Source of the DNA: Mycolicibacterium brumae
GTDB lineage: Bacteria > Actinomycetota > Actinomycetes > Mycobacteriales > Mycobacteriaceae
Assembly: GCF_025215495.1 (NCBI RefSeq)
Contig: NZ_CP104302.1
Coordinates: forward strand, 62,001 to 126,000
Direction: 5' to 3'
Length of the DNA: 64,000 bases
The position numbers and the translations under genes were made by a program. The notes under the pieces are model-generated. The model searched no databases. It saw only the letters and a program-made list of their open reading frames with translations, and had not been told where the DNA came from. Below, in pieces: positions 56,597 to 64,000 of the stretch. The first letter of the stretch is position 1; every line of letters begins with the position of its first letter.

Positions 56597-57427
56597 CTAC
56601 ACCCAGTAGGCCACCCGGGCGCGGTACTGGCGCATCGCCAGCAACGCGAACGCCCAGCCGATGACGGTCAGCGCCAGCACCACCAGCCAGTGCCGCAGCT
56701 CCTGCTCCGCGCCCAGTAACGGCGCCCGGACGATGTCGAGGTAGTGCAGCAGCGGGTTCAGCTCGATGATGGTTCCCCACCGCTCGGCGCCCTGGCGTTG
56801 CAGCGTCTCGGCGTTCCAGATGATCGGCGTCATGAAGAACAGCAACTGCACCACCGAGGCCAGCAGCGGCGCGATATCGCGGTACCGGGTGGCCAGGATC
56901 CCGAAGCACAGCGCCACCCACACCGCGTTGAGCATCAACAGGAACAGCGCCGGGATGAACGTCAGATCCGCCCAGGACCACGGCTTGGGATAGATCATCG
57001 CGATGACCACGTAGATGATGATGTTGTGCGCGAACAGGATCATCTGCCGCCACACCAGCCGGTAGACGTGCACGCTCAGCGGCGTCGGCAGCTGCTTGAT
57101 CAGGCCCTCGTTGGCGACGAAGACGTCGGCGCCCTCCAGGATCGCGGCGTTGATCAGGTTCCACACGATCAGGCCCAGCGTCACGTACGGTAGATGCTCG
57201 GCGAGCTCGAGGTGGAACAGCTGCGAGTACAGCGCGCCCATAGCGACGGCCGTGGTGCCGGTGGCGATGGTGATCCAGAACGGGCCCAGCACGCTGCGCC
57301 GGTAGCGCTGCTTGATGTCCTGCCAGCCCAGGTGCAGCCACAGCTCTCGGCGGCCGAACCCCTCGGCGAGGTCCTGGCCGGCCCGGCGGAAGGTCCGCGA
57401 CGACGACGCCGCGTCGGTGAACGTCAT
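56597..57427 (-). CDS. wzm: Galactan ABC exporter permease Wzm
   Basis: 276 residues, six membrane helices, ABC-2 type permease. It moves the lipid-linked galactan precursor across the membrane with Wzt. N-terminal amphipathic segment FGRRELWLHLGWQDIKQRYRRSVLGPFW is typical of O-antigen/teichoic-acid exporters. Corresponds to Rv3783. ATG overlaps the glfT1 stop (ATGA); third of a wzt-glfT1-wzm operon. Confidence 0.93.
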   Translation of the reverse strand: MTFTDAASSSRTFRRAGQDLAEGFGRRELWLHLGWQDIKQRYRRSVLGPFWITIATGTTAVAMGALYSQLFHLELAEHLPYVTLGLIVWNLINAAILEGADVFVANEGLIKQLPTPLSVHVYRLVWRQMILFAHNIIIYVVIAMIYPKPWSWADLTFIPALFLLMLNAVWVALCFGILATRYRDIAPLLASVVQLLFFMTPIIWNAETLQRQGAERWGTIIELNPLLHYLDIVRAPLLGAEQELRHWLVVLALTVIGWAFALLAMRQYRARVAYWV

Positions 57428-58329
57428 CGGCTCGTCCCCTCGCTACTGAACTGCTCGCGTTTGCCCAGCCGCCGCAACCGGATCCACTCGGCGAACCCGG
57501 CCGGGTCGCGGCGGGTGATCAGGAAGTACCAGCCGAACCGCAGCCATTCCTGCGGCAGCAGCTTGCGCATGCCCGGCTGGGACAGCAGGTAGCCGCGGTT
57601 GCGGTAGGTGAAGTACCGCTTGGTCTCGTTGTCCGGGTACTGGGTGTGCATCCGGCCGCCGAGGATCGGCTTGAACTCGTCGGTTCCGCACGGGTGCAGA
57701 TACACCGCGTTCAGGCAGGTGCCGAACGGCAGCCCGGAGCGGACCAGCCGGCGGTGCAGCTCCACCTCGTCGCCGCGGACGAACAGCCGCAGATCCGGCA
57801 CCCCGACCGCCTCCAGGGTGGCCGCCGCGAACAGCGCCCCGTTGAACAGCGACGCGATCCCGGGCAGCAGGTCATCCCCACTGTCGGCGCGCAGCTCGGA
57901 GACCCGGCGGCGCCACACCAGCCCGCGGCGCAGCGGGAACGCCAACCGATCCGGGTCGTCGATATTGCAGACCATCGGCGACACCTCGGCCAGCCGGCGC
58001 CGGTCCGCGCAGTCCAGCAGCGTGCCGAGCACCTCCGGGCCGTCCGGGCAGCCGTCGTCGTCGGCCAGCCAGATCCAATCCGCGCCGGCGGCCAGCGCGT
58101 GCAGCATGCCGAGGGCGAACCCGCCCGCGCCGCCGAGATTGCGCTGCGAGCCGAGGTAGGTCGCCGGGATCGGCTGGGACTCCACCAGCGCGCGCACCGC
58201 GGCGTCCGCGTCGTTGTCGACGACGATCAGGTGGTCCACCGGCCGGTTCTGGGCGCACAGCACTGCCAGCGAGCGGGCCAGCGGGTCGGGGCGGCGGTGG
58301 GTCACCACCACCGCGTAGACGGTGCTCAT
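57424..58329 (-). CDS. glfT1: Galactofuranosyltransferase GlfT1
   Basis: 301 residues (M. tuberculosis 304). GT2 enzyme that adds the first two galactofuranose residues to the rhamnosyl-linker lipid before GlfT2 elongates. YAVVVTHRRPDPLARSLAVL at the N-terminus, DxD region in WIWLADDDGCPDGPEVL and the acceptor block FVRGDEVELHRRLVRSGLPFG. ATG 58329 aligns with the family start and overlaps the wzt TGA (ATGA). Confidence 0.94.
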   Translation of the reverse strand: MSTVYAVVVTHRRPDPLARSLAVLCAQNRPVDHLIVVDNDADAAVRALVESQPIPATYLGSQRNLGGAGGFALGMLHALAAGADWIWLADDDGCPDGPEVLGTLLDCADRRRLAEVSPMVCNIDDPDRLAFPLRRGLVWRRRVSELRADSGDDLLPGIASLFNGALFAAATLEAVGVPDLRLFVRGDEVELHRRLVRSGLPFGTCLNAVYLHPCGTDEFKPILGGRMHTQYPDNETKRYFTYRNRGYLLSQPGMRKLLPQEWLRFGWYFLITRRDPAGFAEWIRLRRLGKREQFSSEGTSR

Positions 58330-59123
58330 TCCCGGCCGATCTCGTCGAGCACCTCGCGGACGTGCCGCGCGGCGTCGGGTCCCTCGTAGGCGCCGACGAC
58401 GTCCTCGATGCCGCCGGACATCCGCACCGTGCCGTGGTCGATCCACATCGCGGTGTTGCACAGCCGGGCCAGGAACTCATTCGAGTGGCTGGCGAACACC
58501 AGGATCCCGGAACGCTCCACCAGGCTCTGCAGCCGGCCGCGGGCCTTCTTCAGGAACTCCGCGTCCACCGCGCCGATACCCTCATCGAGCAGCAGGATCT
58601 CCGGGTCGATGCTGGTCACCACGCCCATCGCCAGCCGCACCCGCATACCGGTGGAGTAGGTGCGCAGCGGCATGGACAGGTACTCGCCGAGCTCGGTGAA
58701 CTCCGCGATCTCGTCGACCTTGGCCAGCATCTGCTTACGGGTCTGGCCCAGGAACAGCCCGCGGATGATGATGTTCTCGAATCCGGAGATCTCCGGGTCC
58801 ATGCCGACGCCGAGGTCGAACACCGGTGCCACCCGGCCGGTCACCCGGGCCATCCCGCGGGTCGGCTCGTAGATCCCGGACAGCAGCCGCAGCAGCGTCG
58901 ACTTGCCGGCGCCGTTGTGCCCGACCAGGCCGACCCGGTCGCCCATCTTCAGATCCATGGTGATGTCGCGCAGCGCCTCGACGACCACCACGTTGGAGCT
59001 GTTGCGGCCGATGCTGCCGCCGGCCTTGCCCAGGAACGCCTTCTTCAGCGAGCGGGACTTGGCGTCGAAGATCGGGAACTCGACCCAGGCGTCGCGGGTC
59101 TGGATGCTGGGCTCGGGGCTCAC
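58326..59123 (-). CDS. wzt: Galactan ABC exporter ATPase Wzt
   Basis: 265 residues. ATPase partner of Wzm. Walker A GHNGAGKSTLL (near 68-78), signature YSTGMRVRLAMG, Walker B PEILLLDEGIGAVDAEF and the switch His in FASHSNEF. No C-terminal sugar-binding extension, unlike some O-antigen Wzt proteins. GTG start, 7 bp after the bpa stop, so bpa-wzt-glfT1-wzm may form one transcript. Confidence 0.93.
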   Translation of the reverse strand: MSPEPSIQTRDAWVEFPIFDAKSRSLKKAFLGKAGGSIGRNSSNVVVVEALRDITMDLKMGDRVGLVGHNGAGKSTLLRLLSGIYEPTRGMARVTGRVAPVFDLGVGMDPEISGFENIIIRGLFLGQTRKQMLAKVDEIAEFTELGEYLSMPLRTYSTGMRVRLAMGVVTSIDPEILLLDEGIGAVDAEFLKKARGRLQSLVERSGILVFASHSNEFLARLCNTAMWIDHGTVRMSGGIEDVVGAYEGPDAARHVREVLDEIGRE

Positions 59124-59130
59124 TGCCGAC

Positions 59131-59631
59131 TCACAGGTACTGGCCGGTGCCGGGCGGGGTCGCCCCCCGCTGCGTGGCGCCGGGCGGCAACGCGCCCTGG
59201 CGCATCTGCTCCAGCTGATTGCGCGCGGCCATCTGCTGGGCGAACAGCGCGGTCTGGATGCCGTGGAACAGGCCCTCCAGCCAGCCGACCAGTTGGGCTT
59301 GGGCGATCCGCAGCTCGGCGTCCGAGGGCGCGGCGTCCTCGGTGAACGGCAGCACCAACCGGTCGAGTTCCTCGCGCAGTTCCGGGGCCAGGCCGTCGGC
59401 CAGCTCGGCGATGCTGGTGCGGTGGATCTCGGCGAGCCGGGACCGGCTGGCGTCGTCCAGTGGCGCGGATTTCACCTCTTCGAGCAGCTGCTTGATCATG
59501 GTGCCGATCCGCATCACCTTCGCCGGCTGCGGCACCAGGTCGGTCACCGAGGAGTCGTCGTCCCCGCCGACGTCGCCGGAGATGTTCGCGCCGCCGGCGA
59601 TGACCTCGATGTTGTCGTCGTTGATGCTCAC
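59131..59631 (-). CDS. bpa: Bacterial proteasome activator Bpa (PafE)
   Basis: 166 residues (M. tuberculosis Rv3780 about 178). ATP-independent ring activator that opens the 20S proteasome for unfolded substrates. Helical core (VMRIGTMIKQLLEEVKSA, ELRIAQAQLVGWLEGLFHGIQTALFAQQM). The C-terminal GQYL is the proteasome-docking motif, exactly as in Bpa. GTG start with a -10 box 7 nt upstream. Confidence 0.94.
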   Translation of the reverse strand: MSINDDNIEVIAGGANISGDVGGDDDSSVTDLVPQPAKVMRIGTMIKQLLEEVKSAPLDDASRSRLAEIHRTSIAELADGLAPELREELDRLVLPFTEDAAPSDAELRIAQAQLVGWLEGLFHGIQTALFAQQMAARNQLEQMRQGALPPGATQRGATPPGTGQYL

Positions 59632-59638
59632 GCCCCAG

Positions 59639-59644
59639 ACCCTA
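59639..59644 (-). promoter_or_regulatory. -10 box for bpa (leaderless)
   Basis: TAGGGT on the minus strand, 7 nt before GTG 59631. Confidence 0.5.
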
Positions 59645-59680
59645 GTGGTTGCGACCCGAAGGACGGTCCAACGACTCCAT

Positions 59681-59686
59681 TACTAT
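59681..59686 (+). promoter_or_regulatory. -10 box for aminotransferase-like gene
   Basis: TACTAT in the divergent spacer. Transcription would start near 59694, leaving an 80-nt leader that contains the palindrome at 59701. Confidence 0.45.
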
Positions 59687-59700
59687 GACGGGCTAGAGAT

Positions 59701-59718
59701 CCGTCCCGATCGGGACGG
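59701..59718. promoter_or_regulatory. 18-bp perfect palindrome, possible operator
   Basis: CCGTCCCGATCGGGACGG reads the same on both strands. It lies just downstream of the likely start point of the rightward gene and 70 bp upstream of the bpa GTG. Confidence 0.5.
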
Positions 59719-59774
59719 GCTGGCCGCATCGCCGGGCCTCAGGCCCCGGCGGCTGAATGGCAAAGGTGGTTGGC

Positions 59775-60971
59775 ATGGCGTTCGACGTCGCCCGGGTGCG
59801 TGGATTGCATCCGACGCTGGGCGACGGCTGGGTGCGGTTGGACGCCCGCAACGGCATGCTGATCCCCGACTCGGTGTCCACCACCGTCTCCACCGCCTTC
59901 CGCACCTCGGCGGCCGTCGCCGACGGCCCGCATCCGGGCGCCCGGCGCAGCCAGACCCTGTTGGCGGCGGCCCGGCAGGCGGTCGCCGACCTGGTGGGCG
60001 CCGATCCGGCCGGGGTGGTGCTCGGCGCGGACCGCGCGGTGCTGCTGAGCCTGCTCTCCGACGCCGCCTACTCCCGGCTCGGGCTGGGCCACGAGGTGGT
60101 CGTCACCCGGCTCGACGACGAGGCCAACATCGCGCCGTGGCTGCGCGCCGCTGACCGCTACGGCGCCAAGGTCCGCTGGGCCGAGGTCGACATCGAGACC
60201 GGGGAGCTGCCCGCCTGGCAGTGGGAGAACCTGATCACCGGCGCCTCCCGGCTGGTGGCACTGCCGACGGCGTCCTCCACGCTGGGGTCGACGGTGGACC
60301 TGCGGCCCGCGGTGAAATTCGCCCACGAGGTCGGCGGGCTGGTGATTGTCGACCACACCGCCGCCGCCCCGTATCGACTGGTCGACATCAACGAGCTGGG
60401 CGCCGATGTGCTGGCCGTCAACGCGCTGAGCTGGGGCGGACCCCCGGTGGGCGCGTTGGTGTTCCGCGATCCCACGGTGATCGACACGTTCGCGCCGGTG
60501 TCGCTGAACCCGGCCGCGGTCGGCCCGGCCCGCCTCGAGCTCGGCGCCCATCAGTACGGCCTGCTGGGCGGGCTGGTGGCCAGTGTCGAATACCTGGCCA
60601 ATCTCGACGAATCGGCGAGCGGGACCCGGCGCGACCGGTTGGCGCAGTCGATGGCCTCGGCCTCGGACTACCTGGGCCAGCTGCTGGAGTACCTGGTCAC
60701 CTCGCTGCGGTCGCTGCCGCTGGTGGTGCTGCTCGGCGAGCCGGAGGACCGGCTGCCGGTGCTGAGCTTCGCGGTGTCCAATGTGCCCGCCGAGCGGGTG
60801 GTCAGCCGGCTCGCCGACAACGGGATCATGGCGATCGCCAACGCCGGGTCGCGGGCGCTGGACTCCTACGGCGTCGACGACTTCGGCGGTTCGGTGACCG
60901 TCGGTCTTGCGCACTATTCGACGGCCGCCGAAGTGGACCACCTGGTCCGCGCGCTGGCCTCGCTGGGCTGA
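59775..60971 (+). CDS. Class V aminotransferase / cysteine-desulfurase-like protein lacking PLP lysine (Rv3778c-like)
   Basis: 398 residues with fold-type I PLP-enzyme architecture. The cofactor Asp is retained in [19 protein letters not shown]. At the place of the usual S-x-HK Schiff-base lysine the sequence reads [16 protein letters not shown], with no lysine. As I recall, the M. tuberculosis homologue Rv3778c has AWGGPP there too, so this is a family trait rather than a local mutation. Catalysis as a transaminase or desulfurase is therefore doubtful. ATG 59775 fits the family N-terminus ([13 protein letters not shown]). Confidence 0.85.
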   Translation: MAFDVARVRGLHPTLGDGWVRLDARNGMLIPDSVSTTVSTAFRTSAAVADGPHPGARRSQTLLAAARQAVADLVGADPAGVVLGADRAVLLSLLSDAAYSRLGLGHEVVVTRLDDEANIAPWLRAADRYGAKVRWAEVDIETGELPAWQWENLITGASRLVALPTASSTLGSTVDLRPAVKFAHEVGGLVIVDHTAAAPYRLVDINELGADVLAVNALSWGGPPVGALVFRDPTVIDTFAPVSLNPAAVGPARLELGAHQYGLLGGLVASVEYLANLDESASGTRRDRLAQSMASASDYLGQLLEYLVTSLRSLPLVVLLGEPEDRLPVLSFAVSNVPAERVVSRLADNGIMAIANAGSRALDSYGVDDFGGSVTVGLAHYSTAAEVDHLVRALASLG

Positions 60972-61099
60972 CGGTAGTGACGGGGACCGGGGACTGCTGA
61001 CGGTGGTTCGGCGGTGCTGGGCGCCGCGCCAGCGCCCCAACCGGCCGAACCGCGGACCGTGACCGTTGCTGTGGCCGGTCTGCAGATCATCGTGCCGGT

Positions 61100-62068
61100 C
61101 TAGATCGTCAGCACGATCTTCCCGGTGACCGCGCCGGACTGCAGCAGCCGGTGCGCTTCGGCGGCCTGCCCGATCGGCAGCCGGGCGCCGATGATCGGGC
61201 GAACGCGGCCGTCGGCGACCATCGGCCAGACGTTGGCGACGACCGCGGCCATGATCGCGGTCTTGCCCGAGGGCCCGTCGACCGGCCGGGAACGCACGTT
61301 GGTGGCGATCACCCCGGCCCGCTTGCCCAGCAGTTTGCCCAGATTGAGCTCGCCGACCACGCCGCCCTGCATGCCGATCACCACCAGTCGGCCGTCGAGG
61401 CCCAGCGCGTCGACATTGCGGTCCAGGTAGGACGCCCCCATGATGTCGAGGATGATGTCGGCCCCGCCGGCGGCCTGCACGACGGCGACGAAGTCCTCGT
61501 CCCGATAGTTGACCAGCACGTCCGCGCCCAGTTCCCGGCAGGCGGTGAGCTTCTGGTCGGACCCGGCGGTCACCGCGACCCGGGCGCCGAGCGCGGTGGC
61601 GACCTGAATGGCGTGGCTGCCGATGCCGCTGCCGCCACCGTGCAGCAACACCAACTGGCCGGCCGTCAAACCGGCCGTCATCACGAGGTTGGACCACACG
61701 GTGGCCGCCACCTCGGGCAAGGCCGCCGCGTCGGTGAGCGACACCCCCGCGGGCGGGGCGACCACCTGCCCGACGGGCACGGCCACCAGCTCGGCGTAAC
61801 CGCCGCCGGCCAGCAGCGCGCACACCTCGTCGCCGGCGGCGAACCCCGACACCCCGGGGCCCAGCGCGGCGACGGTCCCGGACACCTCCAGGCCGATGAT
61901 GTCGCTGGCGCCCGGTGGCGGGGGGTAGTGTCCGGCGGCCTGCAGCAGGTCCGCGCGGTTCACCCCGGCGGCGGCGACCCGCACCAGCACCTCGCCGGGA
62001 CCGGCGACGGCGTCGGGCGCCGCACGCCAGGCGAGTTTGTCGGGGCCGTCGGCGATGATTGCGTACAT
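61100..62068 (-). CDS. NAD(P)H quinone oxidoreductase, zinc-independent MDR family (Rv3777-like)
   Basis: 322 residues. Medium-chain dehydrogenase/reductase of the PIG3/TED2 type. VAAAGVNRADLLQAAGHYPPPPG at the substrate side; NADP-binding LHGGGSGIGSHAIQVATALGARV near 144-166. No zinc-binding Cys set. Reduces quinones or other electrophiles. ATG 62068 has TAACGT 8 nt upstream. Divergent from a MarR regulator with a palindrome between, suggesting control by that regulator. The gap 60972-61099 holds GC-rich imperfect hairpins that could end the convergent transcripts. Confidence 0.88.
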   Translation of the reverse strand: MYAIIADGPDKLAWRAAPDAVAGPGEVLVRVAAAGVNRADLLQAAGHYPPPPGASDIIGLEVSGTVAALGPGVSGFAAGDEVCALLAGGGYAELVAVPVGQVVAPPAGVSLTDAAALPEVAATVWSNLVMTAGLTAGQLVLLHGGGSGIGSHAIQVATALGARVAVTAGSDQKLTACRELGADVLVNYRDEDFVAVVQAAGGADIILDIMGASYLDRNVDALGLDGRLVVIGMQGGVVGELNLGKLLGKRAGVIATNVRSRPVDGPSGKTAIMAAVVANVWPMVADGRVRPIIGARLPIGQAAEAHRLLQSGAVTGKIVLTI

Positions 62069-62076
62069 GTGAGACG

Positions 62077-62082
62077 ACGTTA
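62077..62082 (-). promoter_or_regulatory. -10 box for quinone oxidoreductase gene
   Basis: TAACGT on the minus strand, 8 nt before ATG 62068. Confidence 0.4.
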
Positions 62083-62112
62083 TCGCCTCGCGCGGGGGGA
62101 ACTCCCGGGGCA

Positions 62113-62129
62113 AACGACGCGCCGTCGTT
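62113..62129. promoter_or_regulatory. Palindrome in MarR/oxidoreductase spacer
   Basis: AACGACGCGCCGTCGTT: 7-bp arms around 3 nt. It lies 13 bp upstream of TACCAT (62142-62147), the likely -10 of the marR gene, where a repressor would block RNA polymerase. The related half ACGACGT occurs at 62074-62080, on the oxidoreductase -10. Confidence 0.45.
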
Positions 62130-62167
62130 GTCCGCGGGGATTACCATGTTTTTCGGGGAGGGAAAAT

Positions 62168-62680
62168 ATGGAGGGGATGATCGCGGGGCGCACCGCGGGA
62201 GATTTGCCGGGCCTGGATATGGCCGAGCAGCGCGCCTGGGAGAACTATCTGGAATCCGCCTTGCGGATGTACGCCGCGGTGGACCGCGGGCTGGCCGCCA
62301 CGCACGATCTGACGTTGGTCGACGTGCGGCTGCTGGAGTTGCTGGACCGCTCGCCGACCGGAACGCAGCGGATGGGGGATCTGGCCGACGAACTGCTGGC
62401 CCTGCCCAGCCGGGTGACCCGCCGGATCCGCCGGCTGGAGTCGATGGGGCTGGTGGAACGCTCGTCGAGCCTGGAGGACGGGCGCGGCGTGCTGGCGGTG
62501 ATCACCGCGGAGGGCCGGGAGAAGATCGCCAAGGCGCTGATGACCTACAGCCAGGACGTGCGGACGCATTTCCTGTCCCAGCTGTCGCGGCCGCAGATGG
62601 CGGCGATGGGGGAGAGCTGCCGGCGGATCGTCGCGGCGCTGCGCGCCTCGGGCGCCCCGGACAAGTTCAGCCACGCCTGA
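62168..62680 (+). CDS. MarR-family transcriptional regulator
   Basis: 170 residues, winged-helix MarR fold: dimer helices at the N-terminus (WENYLESALRMYAAVDRGLAATH), recognition region GDLADELLALPSRVTRRIRRLE and wing (LVERSSSLEDGRGVLAVITAEG). ATG 62168 has GGGAGGG five bases upstream. An ATG at 62177 would sit directly on its own ribosome site, so is less likely. Divergent from the quinone oxidoreductase and likely its repressor, sensing quinone-like or phenolic compounds (inference). Confidence 0.88.
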   Translation: MEGMIAGRTAGDLPGLDMAEQRAWENYLESALRMYAAVDRGLAATHDLTLVDVRLLELLDRSPTGTQRMGDLADELLALPSRVTRRIRRLESMGLVERSSSLEDGRGVLAVITAEGREKIAKALMTYSQDVRTHFLSQLSRPQMAAMGESCRRIVAALRASGAPDKFSHA

Positions 62681-62717
62681 GCGCCTGCCAGAAACCGTCG
62701 CCGCTAGGCTGGTGCGC

Positions 62718-62807
62718 GGTGGCGTGGCAGAGCGGCCTAATGCACTCGCCTTGAAAGCGAGAGACGGTTAATCCCGTCCGGGGGTTCAAATCCCTCCGCC
62801 ACCGCCA
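62718..62807 (+). tRNA. tRNA-Ser (anticodon UGA)
   Basis: Acceptor GGTGGCG pairs with CGCCACC. The anticodon stem-loop is CTCGC-CTTGAAA-GCGAG with anticodon TGA. The long variable arm (GACGG...CCGTC) is typical of serine tRNAs. The T-loop is GTTCAAAT. The mature body is 62718-62804 and CCA is encoded at 62805-62807. Confidence 0.95.
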
Positions 62808-62822
62808 GATGGCGGAGGGATT
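62789..62822. repeat. 13-bp inverted repeat linking tRNA 3' end to downstream DNA
   Basis: AATCCCTCCGCCA inside the tRNA T/acceptor region (62789-62801) is exactly reverse-complemented just after the CCA (62810-62822). It could act as a terminator or processing hairpin. The following 62823-62915 shows no gene. Confidence 0.65.
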
Positions 62823-62915
62823 CGTCGGCTGCCGGTTCTTCTTGAGCTTCGCGTGCAGGATCGCCACCCTGGAGAACAGCGTGAGGGGTTCCTTCTGGCC
62901 GCCGAGGTCTAGCGG

Positions 62916-63743
62916 CTACGCGTCGGTCAGCGCCGCCAGCAGGTACCGGCCGGTCACGACGGCGGCGGCGATATTCAGGTGCCCGGTGCGGTCCCGAGGC
63001 CACTCGTCCTGGATGACGATGTTCGTCGCATTCGGCGCCGGATACAGGGCGGTGGTGTACGGCGTCAGGAACCGCTCCCGGCGGGTGGTGATGTTCGTGT
63101 AGCGCACCCCCGCGGCGTACACCCCGTCGGCGCGCAGCGCGCGCAGATAGTCCGAACCGTGCAGCACTTGTTCGAGGATCGGCACGTCCAGCCGGCCGGC
63201 CAGTGACCACAGCGGTCGGTCCCAGCCGCGCCGGGCCAGCGCCGCCATCATCCGGTGTGCGCCGAGCACCGTCGTGCCGTCCCATAGCGGTGAGATCGCC
63301 ACCAGGTGGTTGATCAAGGGCGCGCCACCCTGGTATTTGGCGAAGTGGTTGGTCGACAGGGTGCCGAACGACTGGGCGACCACGTCGACCTGCTCGGCGC
63401 CCGTCGCCTCGAGCACCCGGTCGATGAACGCGCCGATCTCGCGGGCGTTGTCCTCGACGGTGTGGCACGCCCCAGGAGCCCAGTTGCGCGGCAGCGGCAA
63501 CGCGGGACGGCCGTAGTCCAGCGTGAAGACGCGGAAACCGGCGTTGGCGAGCATCGGTGACAGCGTCGCAAAGCTGACGGTCCGGTTGACGAATCCGCCG
63601 TGCGCGAGCACCACCGGGCGGGGGAGCTCGGCGCTGGGCGGCTGCGACCAGTCGTCGGCGCCCTCCGGGGCGGAGCCCGGTTTGCGCAGCTGCGCCCCGA
63701 CGCCGGCGAAGATGCTGGTCGGCACCGCCAACCGGGCGCTCAC
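62916..63743 (-). CDS. Alpha/beta-hydrolase, class 2 lipase-like
   Basis: 275 residues. RPVVLAHGGFVNRTVSFATLSPMLANAGFRVFTLDYG resembles the oxyanion segment of class 2 triacylglycerol lipases. The nucleophile is probably the Ser in VVAQSFGTLS; this is AxSxG instead of GxSxG. Acid and His are likely in VIQDEWPRDRTGHLNI. No clear signal peptide, so cytoplasmic or membrane-attached. GTG start overlaps the preceding gene stop (GTGA). Confidence 0.78.
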   Translation of the reverse strand: MSARLAVPTSIFAGVGAQLRKPGSAPEGADDWSQPPSAELPRPVVLAHGGFVNRTVSFATLSPMLANAGFRVFTLDYGRPALPLPRNWAPGACHTVEDNAREIGAFIDRVLEATGAEQVDVVAQSFGTLSTNHFAKYQGGAPLINHLVAISPLWDGTTVLGAHRMMAALARRGWDRPLWSLAGRLDVPILEQVLHGSDYLRALRADGVYAAGVRYTNITTRRERFLTPYTTALYPAPNATNIVIQDEWPRDRTGHLNIAAAVVTGRYLLAALTDA

Positions 63744-64000
63744 TGCTCCGCCCCCGCGATCGGCACGTCGACGACGACGGCGCGGCGGGCGCCGATGTAA
63801 TAGTCGAAGGTCAGCGTGAACCGCCAGCCGCCCGAATCCGGCGGGTTCTGCGGTGTCCGGAACACTCCGCTGGCCGTGAAAAACAGGTCGATCGAGGTCA
63901 GCGCCTGCATCCCGTCGGGCCGCCGGAAACTCGGCGCCTCCGGGACGTGCACGGTGAAGCCGGAGCTGTCCAGCGGGGCGCGGAAGATCAGCGGGAACAC
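63740..64000 (-). CDS. Hypothetical protein, N-terminus cut by window edge
   Basis: The visible 86 codons run to the window edge, so the true start may lie outside. Beta-rich sequence (SSGFTVHVPEAPSFRRPDGM, WRFTLTFDYYIGARRAVVVD). Not recognised. Its stop overlaps the hydrolase GTG, so the two are translationally coupled. Confidence 0.6.
   Translation of the reverse strand: MFPLIFRAPLDSSGFTVHVPEAPSFRRPDGMQALTSIDLFFTASGVFRTPQNPPDSGGWRFTLTFDYYIGARRAVVVDVPIAGAEQ

Noticed and set aside
62718..62822. Integrated element at the tRNA-Ser
   Set aside because: No integrase, excisionase or direct att repeat is visible. The only signal is an inverted, not direct, copy of the tRNA end.

Overview
The window is chromosomal DNA from a member of the Mycobacteriaceae, a non-tuberculous species whose genus I cannot fix from sequence alone. 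Supporting signs are very high GC, many GTG starts, four-base ATGA/GTGA gene overlaps, and the complete mycolyl-arabinogalactan gene set (glf, glfT2, ubiA, aftB, fadD32-pks13-accD4, embCAB, aftA, dprE1/2, glfT1, wzm/wzt). Gene order follows the M. tuberculosis Rv3841 to Rv3777 segment as I remember it, with local insertions, losses and decay.

Region 1 (1-4005): a leftward cluster of a DUF2470 protein, a CPBP membrane protease, an LCP ligase and two tandem ferritins. It is headed by a 17/19 match to the IdeR iron box. Region 2 (4006-16913): housekeeping and envelope genes: pheA, a phosphoglycerate-mutase-like gene, a small zincin, a septum-formation membrane protein, serS with a coupled DUF5718 gene, a Rieske/metallo-beta-lactamase protein, two tandem acyltransferases, a HAD phosphatase, an LGFP-repeat amidase and the repetitive surface protein Erp.

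Region 3 (17147-25108): the rightward galactan/arabinan-precursor run glf-glfT2-PAP2 phosphatase-ubiA-aftB. A 326-bp repeat-rich gap follows, where other mycobacteria carry antigen 85 genes (fbpA, fbpD), then the cutinase culp6. Region 4 (25313-34395): fadD32-pks13-accD4, the mycolic acid condensation operon. Region 5 (34396-36597): a scar with a frameshifted Ser/Thr kinase, small remnant frames, one membrane protein and direct repeats.

Region 6 (36598-52055): the leftward arabinan locus dprE1-dprE2-aftA-embC-embA-embB. DprE1/DprE2 make decaprenyl-phospho-arabinose, AftA primes, and the Emb proteins extend. It has an unusually long embC-embA spacer with palindromes and tandem repeats. A VapBC toxin-antitoxin pair with a four-half-site operator lies between gtrA and dprE1. 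Region 7 (52087-56503): an HD hydrolase, a flavin/F420 split-barrel protein, and two paralogous PucR/CdaR-type regulators of equal length flanking a divergent coiled-coil protein. This trio is the best candidate here for an undescribed regulatory unit.

Region 8 (56597-64000): galactan export and initiation (wzt-glfT1-wzm) behind the proteasome activator Bpa, a class V aminotransferase-like protein without the PLP lysine, a quinone oxidoreductase divergent from a MarR regulator, tRNA-Ser(UGA), a lipase-like hydrolase and a truncated gene at the edge. Several start codons lie about 7 nt after a TANNNT -10 box, the pattern of leaderless mycobacterial transcripts. I saw no CRISPR, rRNA, transposase, integrase or prophage genes.
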